Both the position numbers and the translations under genes were made by a program. A stretch of 64,000 nucleotides of DNA from Atrichornis clamosus (taxonomy: Eukaryota > Chordata > Aves > Passeriformes > Menuridae): assembly GCA_013400975.1 (NCBI GenBank), contig WBMZ01011812.1, positions 62,001 through 126,000 on the forward strand, read 5' to 3'. Below, in pieces: positions 1 through 12,310 of this stretch. The notes beneath the pieces are model-generated. The model saw only the letters and a list, made by a program, of their open reading frames with translations, did not search any database and was not told where the DNA came from. The stretch's first letter is position 1, and every line of letters starts with the position of its first letter.

Positions 1-1880
1 TTGTCCATATCAGCATTCAGCTCCCACATCTACCAGGACTCTGAAGAAACCAAGGGTTGCTACTTCCTTCTGCAGCAAGTTACCATTTTTGTGGCTGGAT
101 TTTAGTTTTGTTTTGTGGAGGGAAGAAGAAATTAGAGATAAGTTTTCACTCAGTGGGTGTTTCATATAGATATGTATATTCCTAGCGACACACTTCAAAG
201 TTCACAACAGGGAAGTACTTTAAAATCCTGAAATTATTTAACTTTTCTTGTTATATTACACTTTTACACCCTTGCCTGAGTGGAGCATAATTTCACTTGC
301 TTTTTGCAGCCTGGCTTTGTCCATGCACCACAAGATACACAGGCATGTAGTGATTCATCTCCTCTGGCTTTGGATCCTATTGCTCAGTTGCTTTGGCTAC
401 CTGTGGCTCTCTTCGTAATCACTTCAGAGACCAGAGGGCTTTAAGGTACAATTCTTTTGACCTATTTTAGACATTGGCTTTAGCATGAAATAAATTGCAC
501 TCCAGAAATTCTCATTTCTCTCCAAAGTGAGCCTCAGGTTACCAGAACAACCACAGCTGGCTATGGTGTGGCTGTCTACAGCTGTGTTAAATCAGTCCCA
601 CCCATGAATCTCACTCAGTGCCTCTATCCACTGAAATCCACAGTGAAACTCCCTTAGGCTTTGGGTAGAGTTCTGCCCCATTTCATCTTTGAGAAGAAAT
701 GGATGTGCTTACAGATATTTTAAACACATGGTGGGCTTTTACTTTCTCAAGATTTAGGACAGCATCTTAAAGACTCATTAAATATCTGCATTGAGCTGCT
801 CCTGTTCACTGACCTGTTTGAAATGAAAATTAAGTTAGTGTGATAGAGTAGGAGATGTAACATTCTTCTGCAGGTTTGAAAATGTAGAGGTAATTGTTTT
901 ATTAAAATATTTGCTCTTTTGCTCCCTACAAGGTTTTTGATAGCCTGGAAGTCACCATAGAGCATTGTGCTAGCCATTGGTGCTTTGATTTTCACAATGC
1001 CTTTCTTTATTTAATAGGCCTGAAATATTGATTAACATTTACAGATTCAATTCCAAGCACTTGCCAGGGGTTACAGAGAGCCAGAGAGAGCTGGTTGTGC
1101 CAGTCAGATTCGGAGGTGTAATGAAATCCCCTACTGTGCCTGTCAACTTATCCAGTGTACAGGTCATTTCCCACAAGGTCTGCAGTGTTGAAAGAAGCAG
1201 TTTTCAGATGAAACATTTCACAGGCAAAGGGAAAATATGTCTCCAGTATTGTGTGCTTTATCCCTTTGTCTAATATTGAATAGCCTCATTGCTTCACACA
1301 ATTTTTGCCCCCAAAGCTTTCTAAGTCAATAGAAGAAGAATGTTTCAGGTGGGCAAAAGTCAAGACTCTCAGTGTAAATGCTTTATTACTGTTGTCAAGG
1401 AATTTCACAGTAACTAAGGCTAGAGATAGACAAGCCCCAAAAGGACTGGAATCTCAATCCATTTTAGTTAAGTATTGAATGATTCTTTTATTCTTCCAAA
1501 TATTACAAAGCTCCCTTTGAAAGATACTTACATCTTTCTTCCAATAATGTCCTCTTTCTTAATTTGTTCCAAGACCACAACTATCCTTCAAATTCAAACC
1601 CTCTTACCTATTTCAATCCAAGTCCGAATAGAATATACTCTATTCCATACAAGTCTACATCTGATTTTACTTTTTTTCAGGATCAGAGTGCTTTTGTCTT
1701 CTTATCTCCTACAGAGAAAAGAAAGAATATGCAGAGAAATGTTTCAATTTTTTTCAGGGTTCCAGTTTTGCTCCTGCTATTAAATTTTAAATATCTGATT
1801 TCAAACAGGTTATTTTAAAGAAAGATGTCTTGTTCTTTGAGTGACGAGGATCTAATTTTAGATCGACTCTGACAATTGAC
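1..1880. other. unique AT-rich non-coding DNA
   Basis: No gene, RNA gene or transposon is recognised here. The longest open frames are about 100 codons and have no family resemblance. A small 7-bp inverted repeat (GATCTAA/TTAGATC) lies at 1849-1864. Confidence 0.6.
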
Positions 1881-1920
1881 TTTAGGCCAAAAAAAATCAA
1901 TGTAAAGTTGCTGGCCTAAA
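1881..1920. repeat. 9-bp inverted repeat, possible hairpin
   Basis: TTTAGGCCA at 1881-1889 is the exact reverse complement of TGGCCTAAA at 1912-1920, with a 22-nt loop. A stem this short arises often by chance. No function is inferred. Confidence 0.4.
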
Positions 1921-3289
1921 TCTTTTATGTGAGGCAATATTGTCTCAAGTTTAGAATTTCTGAATGAGAAGTATTATTGTTTGCCCTTTGTTCTCTAACA
2001 AGGAGGGGGGCACATGTATCTGAGCTGGTAAATGCTTCCAGGGCCATGACCTGACCTGAACTCAAAATTATGGCTTTGATTTACAATTTCATAGTAGACT
2101 TTGGCTGATTTCTTCACCAGCTCCAGTTGCAGTTGGACATTTGACCCTGAGAAATGACTGGATAGAACCAGCAATAGATTCAAAAATATTTTCTTCAGTT
2201 TTTGCTGACTATATTGAAAGAAGAGGGAAGACATCAACCTGAGAATGATACATTGGATAATTTAAATATCAATGACACAGGTTCAGGAGAGATCAAGTCC
2301 ACTGGTTTAAGTGAACATTTCTAGCTATCTAAATGTAATGGATATTGGAAAAGTTAAAGGGGCTTTCCATCAAAAATGGGTGAAAAACAAAATCCGACTA
2401 TTTACACAGAAAGTGCACATTTTCTCCCTCAAATACATGTTTATTTATTTATATATTATTTAGAAGAAGCTTTGCACTAAGAGGCAAACTTGAAGTCCTG
2501 ATAAATAGTTTACTACCAAAGATTATCAGTGATCCCTAGGGTGGGATCCCATTTAAGATTAAATGACATATATTTAAGTATCCATATGTGAGCTGAGTAT
2601 TTAATCCTGACTCGTGCAGCTGACAATCATTGTATCCAGACAACTATTCAGCTGATCAGGCATGAAGAGTGGAACTCAACTGTTTAAGCTTTCTGAAACT
2701 TAAATATCTGGGCCCTTTTGAAATGCCTAAGGCATTCCTACTGGACTGACAAATATAACACAGGATTTATGGGAGGTGACATCACTGCAAAGCAGAAGCT
2801 AGAGGCCAAGCAAGATACTTCTCAGAATCTAAAATTACACAAGACTGTATTTAGGCAACTGGATGCTGTCCTAGATAACTACTTCAGGGTGAGCTGATAA
2901 TCTGAGCACCACAAGTATCACTGCTTTCAGACAGGGAGACATCCTAGAGGATTTGGAACTTGTACATAGCTCGGACAAACATGACACAGTCTTTGTAGGA
3001 GACATAAACCCTACTGAAAATGCAGGTGAAAGCCAAGTGGGATCCACAAAGCAACCTCAAATGGTAGTAGACACATTCATTTAGGTACCTTAATTAAGTT
3101 CTAGAACCCATTGAATTTTCACTACATATCCTTTAACTGTACCAGGAAGTTAGATGTGCAGACACCCGCAGGAAAATTATTCTGTGACTTCCATGATTCA
3201 TCATATCAATGTATGAAATGGCTCAGAGTTCGCCATCTGATGTACATTAGGATCTGATTGGCAATAAGAAGTTGTTCTATCACACAAAA
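1921..3289. other. unique AT-rich non-coding DNA
   Basis: Nothing recognisable. Open frames are short and read as random. The block ends where the CR1 tail at 3290 begins. Confidence 0.6.
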
Positions 3290-3515
3290 CCCATTAGGTT
3301 GGAAAAGACCTCTGAAATCATCGAGTCCAACCTATGATAGAACCCCATGCTGTCACCCAGATCAGGGCACTGAGTGCCATATCCAGGATTTCCTTATCAC
3401 CTCCAGGGATGGTGACTCCACCACCTTCCTGTGAAGCCCATTCTGATGTCTAATCATCCCTTCTGTGAGGAAATTCTTCCCAATGTCCAGCCTAAACTTT
3501 CCCTGGAGAAGCTTA
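3290..3515 (-). mobile_element. CR1 LINE 3' end fragment
   Basis: Read on the plus strand this is the reverse complement of a CR1 3' end. It has the block AGGTTGGAAAAGACCTCTGA, then CATCGAGTCCAACC, then the 'tccagggatggtgactccaccacctt' type stretch and 'gaggaaattcttcccaatgtccagcctaaact', all typical of avian CR1. The copy is 5'-truncated, as is normal for CR1, and similarity fades near 3515. It keeps only non-coding 3' sequence, so it is an inert relic. Spontaneous mutations relative to the family as I recall it suggest an old insertion. The subfamily cannot be fixed without an alignment. Confidence 0.85.
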
Positions 3516-3953
3516 TGATCCACAAGTTTCGGATCCACAGGTCTATACTGGCCTTCAAATCAAGTTCCCCACAACTCAGATATCTTCTGCTTTCTTCTAG
3601 GGTGGCTAAGACTCTCTTTTTCATTTCTACATCCCCATTCTCTGCTCTACTCTAAATCTCACAATGAGTTACCTTAGAAAGCTGCACAATGCAGAGTGCA
3701 GTCTCGTCTTGTCTTGATGGAAGACACCGACCAAGAGGATTGATGACTCTGTAATCCTCCTCAGATTAATTGGATTTCTTGGAATGACCACTAACTTTGA
3801 CCAGAGAGGCTTCTATTTCAATACTGATATTGGTTTTCTCTGTATAAAGTATTTAAACATGAATTAGTGTGAGAAATGTGGCATAGATCTGACTATCTCT
3901 TGGACAGTCCAACCAGCAGCATGATGGAAGTCTCCTTGGGTTTTTTTCTGTAG
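3516..3953. other. unique non-coding DNA upstream of candidate exon
   Basis: No gene recognised. The 3' end is a pyrimidine-rich stretch (TTTTTTTCTGTAG, 3941-3953) that reads as a splice acceptor for the segment starting at 3954. Confidence 0.5.
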
Positions 3954-4074
3954 TCCACTGAAAATGTCATTCATGCAAGTGGAGGAAAGCAACAAGAAAT
4001 TGAGAAGAGGTGATTTCATCACACTCAACTGCATGGATGGACCTGCTCCTAAGTGGAAGAACAAGATGATTCAG
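3954..4074 (+). other. candidate orphan exon (open segment bounded by splice sites)
   Basis: Seen: a T-rich tract ending in CTGTAG precedes 3954, and CAG followed by GTTAGT lies at 4072-4080, so the 121-bp segment has the borders of an internal exon. One plus-strand frame is open across it and includes the ATG at 3964; the last codon, CAG, ends exactly at the donor. The peptide is polar and lysine-rich and includes GDFITLNCMDGPAPKWKNKM, which reads more like protein than most open frames in this window. The same frame runs on into the presumed intron to 4161. I do not recognise a family: the LNC...KW spacing is too short for a standard immunoglobulin fold. It could be an exon of a gene spanning the window, a lncRNA exon, or chance. 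Confidence 0.25.
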
Positions 4075-5110
4075 GTTAGTGACAAAAAAAGGAGAATAAA
4101 AACATCTAATACTCTGTGCTCACACGTGAAAGACAAGACCCAAATGCTCTCGCATTTCTGATTGAGGACTTCCTTTTAAAAGGAAAATGCTGTGTTTTTA
4201 GATGAGACAAACCTCTTGTTTGGCTTTTAACAAGAAAACTAAAAAGTTTCTCAGTTCAGATCAACTCAAACCTGTTTTCTCTAAAAGGAGGTAAAGAGAA
4301 AAAGCAGTAACTAGCAGACCCCTAATGAAAAGAAGGTAAACTCAGATAAAATAGAATTTAACAGAATATTGGTGCCTAATTCCCTTCTCCTTTCAGCAAT
4401 CTGGATCAGAGCTATAGTGTCCTGGAACTACCATGCACTGCTTTCTGGGGTGTCTTTTCAGTGTGTCTTTGACACCTCTTTCCCACACCACTCCATACCC
4501 AACTTGCAGAGGCTTTTCAGCTACTTTTCAGCTTTTCTAACTCCAACTACAGACCTTTATCTTTCAAACTATTGTCACAATTTCTGCTTTCTTACATTTT
4601 CCTTTGCTTAGGAAAATACGGTCTATTGACTCTAATTCAGCTTGACTAGGCTCTGGAGCTTGGAATTCTATTTTTATTTATGTTGTCTTTAAGAAGATGC
4701 CATGTTTGCTGTCTATGTTGCATTTTTTGATTCTTAACCTTTTTATCACTCTACTGTCAACATGAATGTAACCCCCTCCAGTTAAATCACTGTCTTTTTA
4801 GAGTAACTTTGTAGTATTAAAGACAAATCTGTAACACTTTCATCATGTTGACATAATAGCAACCCAAGATATCCCTGACTGCAGAAATGCTGGGGGCATG
4901 AATTCTAACATTTTGCTGTAGGCTAAATTGTAAAAAAGGCTTTAGCAGCTGTGATTGACCCTATCTGATATAAATCAACTAGGATGTATTTAAATTAGTG
5001 TCCTTTAATGAAATGTAAACAGGATGAGGGACAACACTGAACATGATCAGGTGAAATCTCTGCTGTGACTCAGAAATAAAGTTGTCATTTGCATTTGCCG
5101 ATCTCTAATT
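4075..5110. other. unique AT-rich non-coding DNA
   Basis: Nothing recognisable. Open frames do not exceed about 80 codons. Confidence 0.6.
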
Positions 5111-5135
5111 TTGACACCTTCCACGAAGGTGTCAA
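5111..5135. repeat. perfect 11-bp stem hairpin containing inverted AGGTGT cores
   Basis: TTGACACCTTC (5111-5121) and GAAGGTGTCAA (5125-5135) are exact reverse complements around the 3-nt spacer CAC. Each arm contains AGGTGT when read outward-in, the core of the T-box factor half-site. The inverted arrangement recalls palindromic T-box targets, although the family optimum is AGGTGTGA rather than AGGTGTCA. Whether it is bound, transcribed or merely a chance palindrome is unknown. Confidence 0.5.
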
Positions 5136-8100
5136 TTTTCTCTTTTCCTTATGCTGGTCACACTTTGAGCTCCCTTCGTCTGTCTGCCCCTTCAGCAAAA
5201 TGGTGCATTGACTTCTTGCTGAAGACATGAAATCTTCTCTTTTTCTGTGTTTTTGCCATAAGTTTTAGCAGCCTCCTCATTCTCTGCATTTTCTGCATCT
5301 AATCATCACCTCTCTTTGATTAACTGTAACTAAAACTTGTTTTAGTGTAAACTAGCCAGAGATTTAGAAACACAGATCTTTTAAACTTCTGTGGTTGCGT
5401 TCTGTTCCTAGATATAGTAAAGGTACATTTGAAACTCTCCCTCTTGGTGCCTCAAATAGCTCTTACACCATCGAAACTTAAGTGGAAGCGAAGATGTAAA
5501 ACAAATGCTGAACACCCACGGGTTCCTTCAGCTTTAGTGGTTATTGCAGGTGCTTTATCACTTCTAAAATTTGCACATTTTTACTCAATTTGGAAAGGAC
5601 AGGACATTTGCAAAAGTGCACTCACCACCCTGAAGAGTTTTGTGTTTCAATCAATGTGTTACCAAGGGAAAAAGGAGATTAAGAGCTCGAGATTGTTGCT
5701 TAATTTCTGCCTTTTCTCACAGGACCCCTTCCTCTAATGCTTCCTGATAAATTCAATCACTGACCAATTCCTAAAGCAGGGAATCTGTATTTTCAGGACC
5801 AGGCACAGCTGAGATTTCTTTTCCCATGACTTATAGTCACGTTACAGTGTGAGTGTGACACAATCAAGGTGCCTGATAAGTCCACTTCGAGCAGGGTAAA
5901 GGTATCCATGCTTGGCTTCAAAAGCCCTCTTATGGCTTTTCCATTGACTTCCATCAAATTCCATTAAACAGTGAATCCTGACTGAGATTTTAAAATCCTG
6001 AATAAGCTGCTGTGGGTTCAAGTTCACAAAAACATTAAGGCATCAACATTTAAGTAAAAGCTGATTCTTTAGAAACTTCATAACCATAGAAATGCATTGT
6101 CCTTTGGTTTCTAGTTTCCCACACAACCAGGAAGCTAACCTAACATTTAAAAATTTTCACAGATCAACCATCTCTTTTTTTCTTTTTTTTCCATTTTTTT
6201 AAACTTTTTTGACAGTTCATGTCTTAAAACATACAGATTTTTGGATACACAAGGCAAGTACAAAATCTGAAAGGAATTTGCAGGGTTAAAATGAACCTAG
6301 GAAAATCCCCAAAGAGTTCTTTCCTCGTGGTAAATCTGGGCCTATTTTATAGTTGAGGGAAGTAAATCCTTCCTTGAAAAGACATGTTCTAATTGAACTT
6401 GAGCTAAACAGATCTTTGGGCTAGTTCTCTATTTTTCCCCTCTTAAAAGAAGATTATGCACATTATCAAAATTGTATTAAGGGGTTTTCACTGAAAAGAA
6501 TGTTGGACTTATTGATATTAATGTAACCTCCTTGAGTACCTGCTCACAACTAAAGAAGGTCAGAAGCTCAGGATCACTGAAAGATTGCCTAAATATTAAA
6601 AATCTTTACAGAGGAGTGGTCTCATCTCCTTTATCTCAGAACAAGGGCTGAAGATCTCTGAGAGAAGATAGTGTCACAAAAAAACCAAAGAAGCCTTAAA
6701 AGATTACTATTTCATCTCCATTGAAAATTCTTGAAAGGGGGGATTTGTGCTGTTTTTTAACACTATATCTTAAAAAAAAAAATTGCAGTGAAGCAGATTC
6801 TGAAAAAATGTATAATTTTAACAAAAACAAGTGATTTCTGAAGAACTAAATAAAAAAGCTGAAAGTCTTCAAATTACTTTCTCAATACGAGGCAATATAT
6901 GAATGAAGATTTAAATTTTTATATCTGCATATTTGTTACATACTTATTTTACTCAGACATTCTAGTGATCTGAAGCCAATGAGTGTGAAAGGAAGTTGAA
7001 ATTTCTTTACCAAGTGATATTTTACAGTCAAGAATTTACATTTTTTAGAATAATTTCTCTTAACTTGCTGCTAAAAACTGTTGCTTTTCCCAAGAATTTA
7101 TGAAAAATTATAAAACTTTTGAGAAAAGTGAACTTTTTTTCAATCCAGATTTTTTCTAATTCTAAACTAGAGAATTGAGGAAACATAAAAGAGAAGGAAC
7201 AAAGGATTGAAAGTGGGGGAGGAATTAGGAAACGGTGCTTAAAAATTCATAATTTCTATACTGAAACCATTTCATTCTATCTTTGTCCTCCCCTGTGTAG
7301 ACTTTTCTTCTTTCTAGTCATAGCTGGTAAGTAGTGTGGCCCAAATTACAGATCATTTATATTGTATTAATATTCACCATTCCTTATTTTGACAAAACAC
7401 TGATAAAAGTTGTTTGCTGAAGAAATACATTAATATTAATAAGTGAATAATGAGTTCACTTAAGACTTTCATTATCTGTACATTCATAAGTTTGAAAGAT
7501 GAATATGATAGCTGAGCAAAAAATATTGCTAATTATGGTCTCAGCTCGATCACCAGAACAGCACAGCTTTTCCTAGAGATGCACTAAAACCAGAAATCAA
7601 AATATCAGCCTTGGACTCATGACTAGAGCTGAAACCCCATCTCACAATCATTTCTTATTTCTAGTTGTACTCTTTATCATGCCATAACTTTCTAAATATT
7701 TGTTGAAAGAGCTCTTGGGAGCTCTTATGTTTGTTACAAAAGACTGGCCATATTTATTCCAGTAAGGGAAAACGTTGCCCTCACTGTAAACAAGAAGCAG
7801 CTGGACTGTGCTGATGAGCTCCAGTGAGAGCTCAGTTTATGCACAATTTTTTGTAGGTAGGCATTTGTGAATTGTCTGCTTCTCCAGCAGAGTTTTGTTT
7901 TATCTTGGAGTTGATACTTCACAATAAGATACATGTAAATAGACTTCCCATGAGCTCTTGAACAAAAAAAGAAAAAGGTGATTGCAGCACAAATCAAAAC
8001 AGTCACAAAATTACTAAGCTGCCCTAAAATTGGTCTGAGAACTAGTTGAGGACCAATGAACAGCTGGAGTGGGCAAGTGATGGCCACCAAGGGCTGAGAG

Positions 8101-8773
8101 AACTCCCTTACTGGAGTCTGGGATTGTTTGTTTCCAGGAGACACAGGAGAGCAAGGTCCACCCTAGGAATATTTTCTTATCACCTCATTCATGCTCTGAA
8201 AATTGAATCACACAATATTTTTTACAGGAAGGAAGAAACAAAACCAGAACAAAACATTCCACAAAAGAATTTTACCACACATTTGAGGACAAAATTAATA
8301 AGACCAACACAATCTTCAGTGCCAAGTAAAGGGAGGAAGAAAATTTTCTTCAAGGTTTTGATGGAGTCTGTTAGGGCCTCTTCATTATAAAACTTCCTGT
8401 GTTGTTCACAGTGGGAAACATGATTCCAAAGTAACTTGTCTGTCACATTTCTTCTGGTTTAGCAACAGGAAGGTCGAATCTTTAAATTAATGTAGGAAGT
8501 AGAACAGTGGGAACGGCTGAAAAATGCTTTATCTATTACAAGTTTATGCTTGTGGAATGCAAATCTTGATGCATTTTTGTTTTATTGGGGCACATTAATT
8601 GCTGGATCAGCTGGAAACTTGAGTTAGCTCAACTCAGGTCTGACTTGCTCTGTTAAAATATCCATCACCTGTAAAAGGAGATTTGTACAATTATTGCCCT
8701 TACTTTTATGTCTAAGTACCAATAGATCTGTGTCCATCTAATATTCTAACTAGTATTCTGAAGTGATGAAGAC
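5136..8773. other. unique AT-rich non-coding DNA
   Basis: No gene or dated transposon is recognised. It contains T-rich runs at about 6174-6210 and an A run near 6771-6782. A minus-strand open frame of 136 codons (7734-8144) has no recognisable domain and overlaps other chance frames. Confidence 0.55.
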
Positions 8774-8789
8774 ATATATATATATATAT
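8774..8789. repeat. (AT)8 microsatellite
   Basis: Eight perfect AT units. Short, with no sign of function. Confidence 0.8.
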
Positions 8790-9410
8790 CTCCAAACAAG
8801 TCTTTTTAATTTCCTTGATGTGACATAGACAGATTTTTCCCAGTGGGTCCCATGACTATTCCAAAGGACGTGTTCAGTCACCAAAGAGCACATTGACCAT
8901 AAGGAAGTTCACGGTCTGGTTTCCAGCCTAAATGAAATGTTCTAATTTAAGCACTGTGAATACCTTCCAGAGTGATCACTTGTTAGGTAGAACATGCAGA
9001 CTTAAGGTATTTTGTTTAAAGGAGGTTTTTTACCTTTCTTTTCTGAGCTGAAGATAATATGAAGGAATTTCAAGATGAAGGCACTTACATTTCAAGGAAC
9101 AAAACAAAGAGATGCTGTAATGGTATATGTGAGCTACATTTACCCTGAGGCATTTACCGTAAAGTTCAGTTTATTTTTTATTGCACCATTCTGACAGCTG
9201 TGAATAGGAAAATGAACATATTGGTATTGTCACTGGGAACCACCATTTGTGTCTTGGGATACGCACGGGAGAGGGAGCTCTAGGAAAGGTACCAGCATCT
9301 GTGTGGACACACAGAGGACACAGAGCCAGAGAGCTCCCTTGGATCCATTTCATTTCAAATTCAAGAGGGACAAAGCAATTAAAACAACTGCTGATTGTTT
9401 TTTCTTTTTT
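8790..9410. other. unique non-coding DNA
   Basis: No gene recognised. The 3' end (9390-9416) turns into a T run just before the purine tract. Confidence 0.5.
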
Positions 9411-9770
9411 TTTAATAGGAAGGGAGGGAGGGAGTGAAGTTGGGAGAAGAAGAGTAAGGAAGAATGCATGGTGAGAGAGGGAGAGAGGGAAGGAAGAAAG
9501 GAAGTAGGCAAGCAGGAGGCAAGTATGTAGAAAGGTGAGACAAAAAGAGCAAAAAATGTAAAAAGAAAAATAAAGAAAATAAAGGAAGAATGAAAGAAAA
9601 AAGGAAAAGAAAAAAGAAATAAAAAGCATAAAAGCAAGGGGGAGAAGGAAGGAAGGAAGGAAGGAAGGAAGGAAGGAAGGAAGGAAGGAAGGAAGGAAGG
9701 AAGGAAGGAAGGAAGGAAGGAAGGAAGGAAGGAAGGAAGGAAGGAAGGAAGGGCAAGATAAGAAGACAAA
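9411..9770. repeat. polypurine tract on the plus strand
   Basis: Some 360 bp are almost entirely A and G on the plus strand, with only scattered pyrimidines. The tract starts with GGAAGGGAGGGAGGGAG, passes through A-rich GAAA/GGAA runs and ends in the perfect AAGG array. Polypurine/polypyrimidine mirror-type tracts of this kind can adopt triplex (H-DNA) conformations. Minus-strand frames here translate into monotonous Phe-Leu-Pro-Ser repeats, which are products of the tract and not proteins. Confidence 0.85.
9645..9752. repeat. (AAGG)27 microsatellite
   Basis: Twenty-seven uninterrupted copies of AAGG (108 bp), counted on the given sequence. A perfect array this long is expected to vary in length between individuals and to be prone to assembly error. 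It sits inside the wider purine tract. Confidence 0.95.
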
Positions 9771-11936
9771 GGCTGACTTCTCCCTCCCTATTTGTTGAGA
9801 GAGGTACACACAGGTATGTTTGATGTGCAGACACAATTTAAAATGACCTTCTACAAATGTCCTGGTGCACAAAACAAGAAAAATCCATCACTTCAAATGT
9901 CTGGAAAACTTCATTATGCTTTCTCTAGTCTCTGTGGAGTATCTTTAAGCAAAAGCATGGTAAATAATATATCAATTTTCTATCGCCACCTATGAGTGAA
10001 AACGTAGAACTGCAAATTATTCTTCTGTGCATAATAGAGGAAAGAGGTGTGACAGTTGTAGTTCAAGTATTTCCAGACATATATGTTTACATCTGAGGTC
10101 AAGGAAACAACAGTCTTTTCTTTCTGGAGAAAATAAGCCAATTTTCAGCATATTTAGGGTTTAGTAATTTATTTTGTTTTATTCATATCATAAATTTTGA
10201 GACTTAATTCAGTGGTTCTACTGTTCTGTCCTAACTGAAACCGAAATTTTGGTGTTCTGTGGTCAAATATAAAGAAAAGCTTCTGATTTGGATGGTGCAT
10301 GGCCTACAGAAACAAAAGTATTCTCAGGCTCCTGGGCCTACACTGTATTTCTAGACTATGAGCTCTGAGATATAGGCAGTGATTTAAACAGCAACTGGTG
10401 CAAGAGGACAGGAGGAAATAGGAGAGAAGCATGGATAAGGATTTTCTAAAATCAGCAACCGGGCCAAAGTGGGATAGACCATATGATCTAAGTAAAAGTA
10501 AAACAGTGAGATATAGAGTGGCTGGACAATGGAGCTGGAAGAAGGCTCAGGATGTGCAGGATGACAGGATTAGGGAGGAAATGGGTATGGCTGCTGAAAG
10601 TACATAATTCCTAAGGTCACAGGGTAGAAAGGAATGAATCCTGTGAGATGGAAGCCATGGGACTTGAGGAAGAGTAAAGCAAGGTGAAGACAACACAGAA
10701 TGTGTTCTGAGGCTCCTTAAGGATTCAGGAATTCTGGATAGCATATTTAGCTGAACAACAATCTTCCTATGTGATTGGAAAAAGAAGAAAAGAAAAAAAA
10801 AGAAAAAACAAAAAGTAGGATAACTGTGCCCAATTCGTGGCAAGAGTCCTGGTGGGATTCATTAAGTGAATGAAACATTGCAGCACAGAGATCTTTGAGC
10901 GAGTCTCCCCAGGCTCCTGAATAGTCATTGAGGAAAAGCACATGTAGGCTGTGAATCATCTGCGTGCATTTGGCTGCTGAATTGCATTTAAAAAGGACCT
11001 ATTTTTCTCCATTGTCTTTGAAGGGAATCAAGGGTGCCCTGCACAAACGGAGACTCCTGGAGCAGTCATTCAGCTTCCTCCTCCTATGAATGGAGAGAAA
11101 TGGGCATTTCCAGTGTGTGATTCATTCCAGCTAACCCAAGCACTTGTCTAAATTGCCTTCTGGAATTGCCTTTTATTTCTTTATTTTAAGAAAAACTCAG
11201 TCTGCTGTTCCTGAGTGACTAACAGGCTTTGATAACTCACACTTCCACATCTAAAGTTAGGTGAGATGAATCCCACTCATGAAATATGAATTCCCAAAGA
11301 ATTCCTTCCTGCCAGACAGTTAGTTGCCAAAGGTCTAGAGATCAGCAAGGCTGAAGATTTACATTACAGCTGTCCTGGGTTTTTTCTCTTATCTTAGTGC
11401 CATGAGTGTGTCTCTTGGACACACACCTCTCTAAGCACCACTTAGAGGTCCCTAAATCCTCATAATTTTGGCAGCTCAGGAGACATCACTGTGCCTCCAG
11501 CCCACAGTGTCCCTGTGCCCCAGTTCTTGGGGCAAGACTAACTTATTTCACAATAAAAATTAACACATGGATGTTGCTTGCAAGGAGGGAAGAAGGGATG
11601 AAGGTCACAGTAGAAGCCAAAAATAAAATATCACGGTGTAAAATGTTGAGGATTTCATTAAAGCACAAAGCAAAGTTGAAGCAGGAACAAAATTACTATA
11701 AAAAAGTGCAATTTAGGCAGATGGTGAATTCTGAAACAGGTCTTTCTATGTTTGTTTTGGCTCTGCCATGAAATATCTGTGTGATCCTCAGCAGGGCACA
11801 GAAAAACTCTTGGGAAAGTCAAGCACTCTCTGCTTATAGAGCATTAGTCAAAATCGAGCCTCTATACAGTGAAATTTTTATATATCCTCTTTAACACTGA
11901 AGATACAGAGAAAGCTCCAAAAAGGCAAAAAGCCTT
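9771..11936. other. unique non-coding DNA
   Basis: Nothing recognisable apart from an A/G-rich patch at 10779-10817. Open frames are under 100 codons. Confidence 0.55.
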
Positions 11937-12187
11937 GGCTTTAAACTGAAAAAGAGAAGATTTAGATTCGATATTAGGAAGAGATTCTTTACTGAGAGGG
12001 TGGTGAGGCCCTGGCACAGGTTGCCCAGAGAAGCTGTGGATGCCCCATCCCTGGAAGTGTTCAAGATCAGGTTGGGTGGGGTTTGGAGCAACCTGGGATA
12101 GTGAAAGGTGTCCCTGCCCAAGGCAGTTGTCTTGGAATTAAATGATCTTTAAAGATAATTTCCAACCAAATAATTCTGTGATTTTTT
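11937..12187 (+). mobile_element. CR1 LINE 3' end fragment
   Basis: Sense-strand CR1 3' region. Landmarks in order are GATTTAGATTCGATATTAGG, 'agattctttactgagagggtggtgaggccctggcacaggttgcccagagaagctgtgga', 'ggaagtgttcaagatcaggttggg' and the tail 'gatctttaaagataatttccaaccaaataattctgtgat'. The tail ends in the ATTCTGTGAT octamer form that marks CR1 3' ends. The 5' part is absent. The reverse-transcriptase ORF is not retained, so the copy cannot be active. Confidence 0.88.
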
Positions 12188-12310
12188 TATTTTCTAAATC
12201 TATTATTAGATCTAAGAGCAATGGATACCTCTAATACTTTTTTCTTTGCTTTGCACTGTTTGAATGAAGGCATAAAATATGCCTGTTCTATTATGTGATG
12301 CATACCCAAG

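Noticed and set aside
9171..9872. Minus-strand frames of 139-233 codons rich in Phe-Leu-Pro-Ser repeats
   Set aside because: They are the translation of the AAGG array and purine tract in successive frames, with no non-repeat domain.
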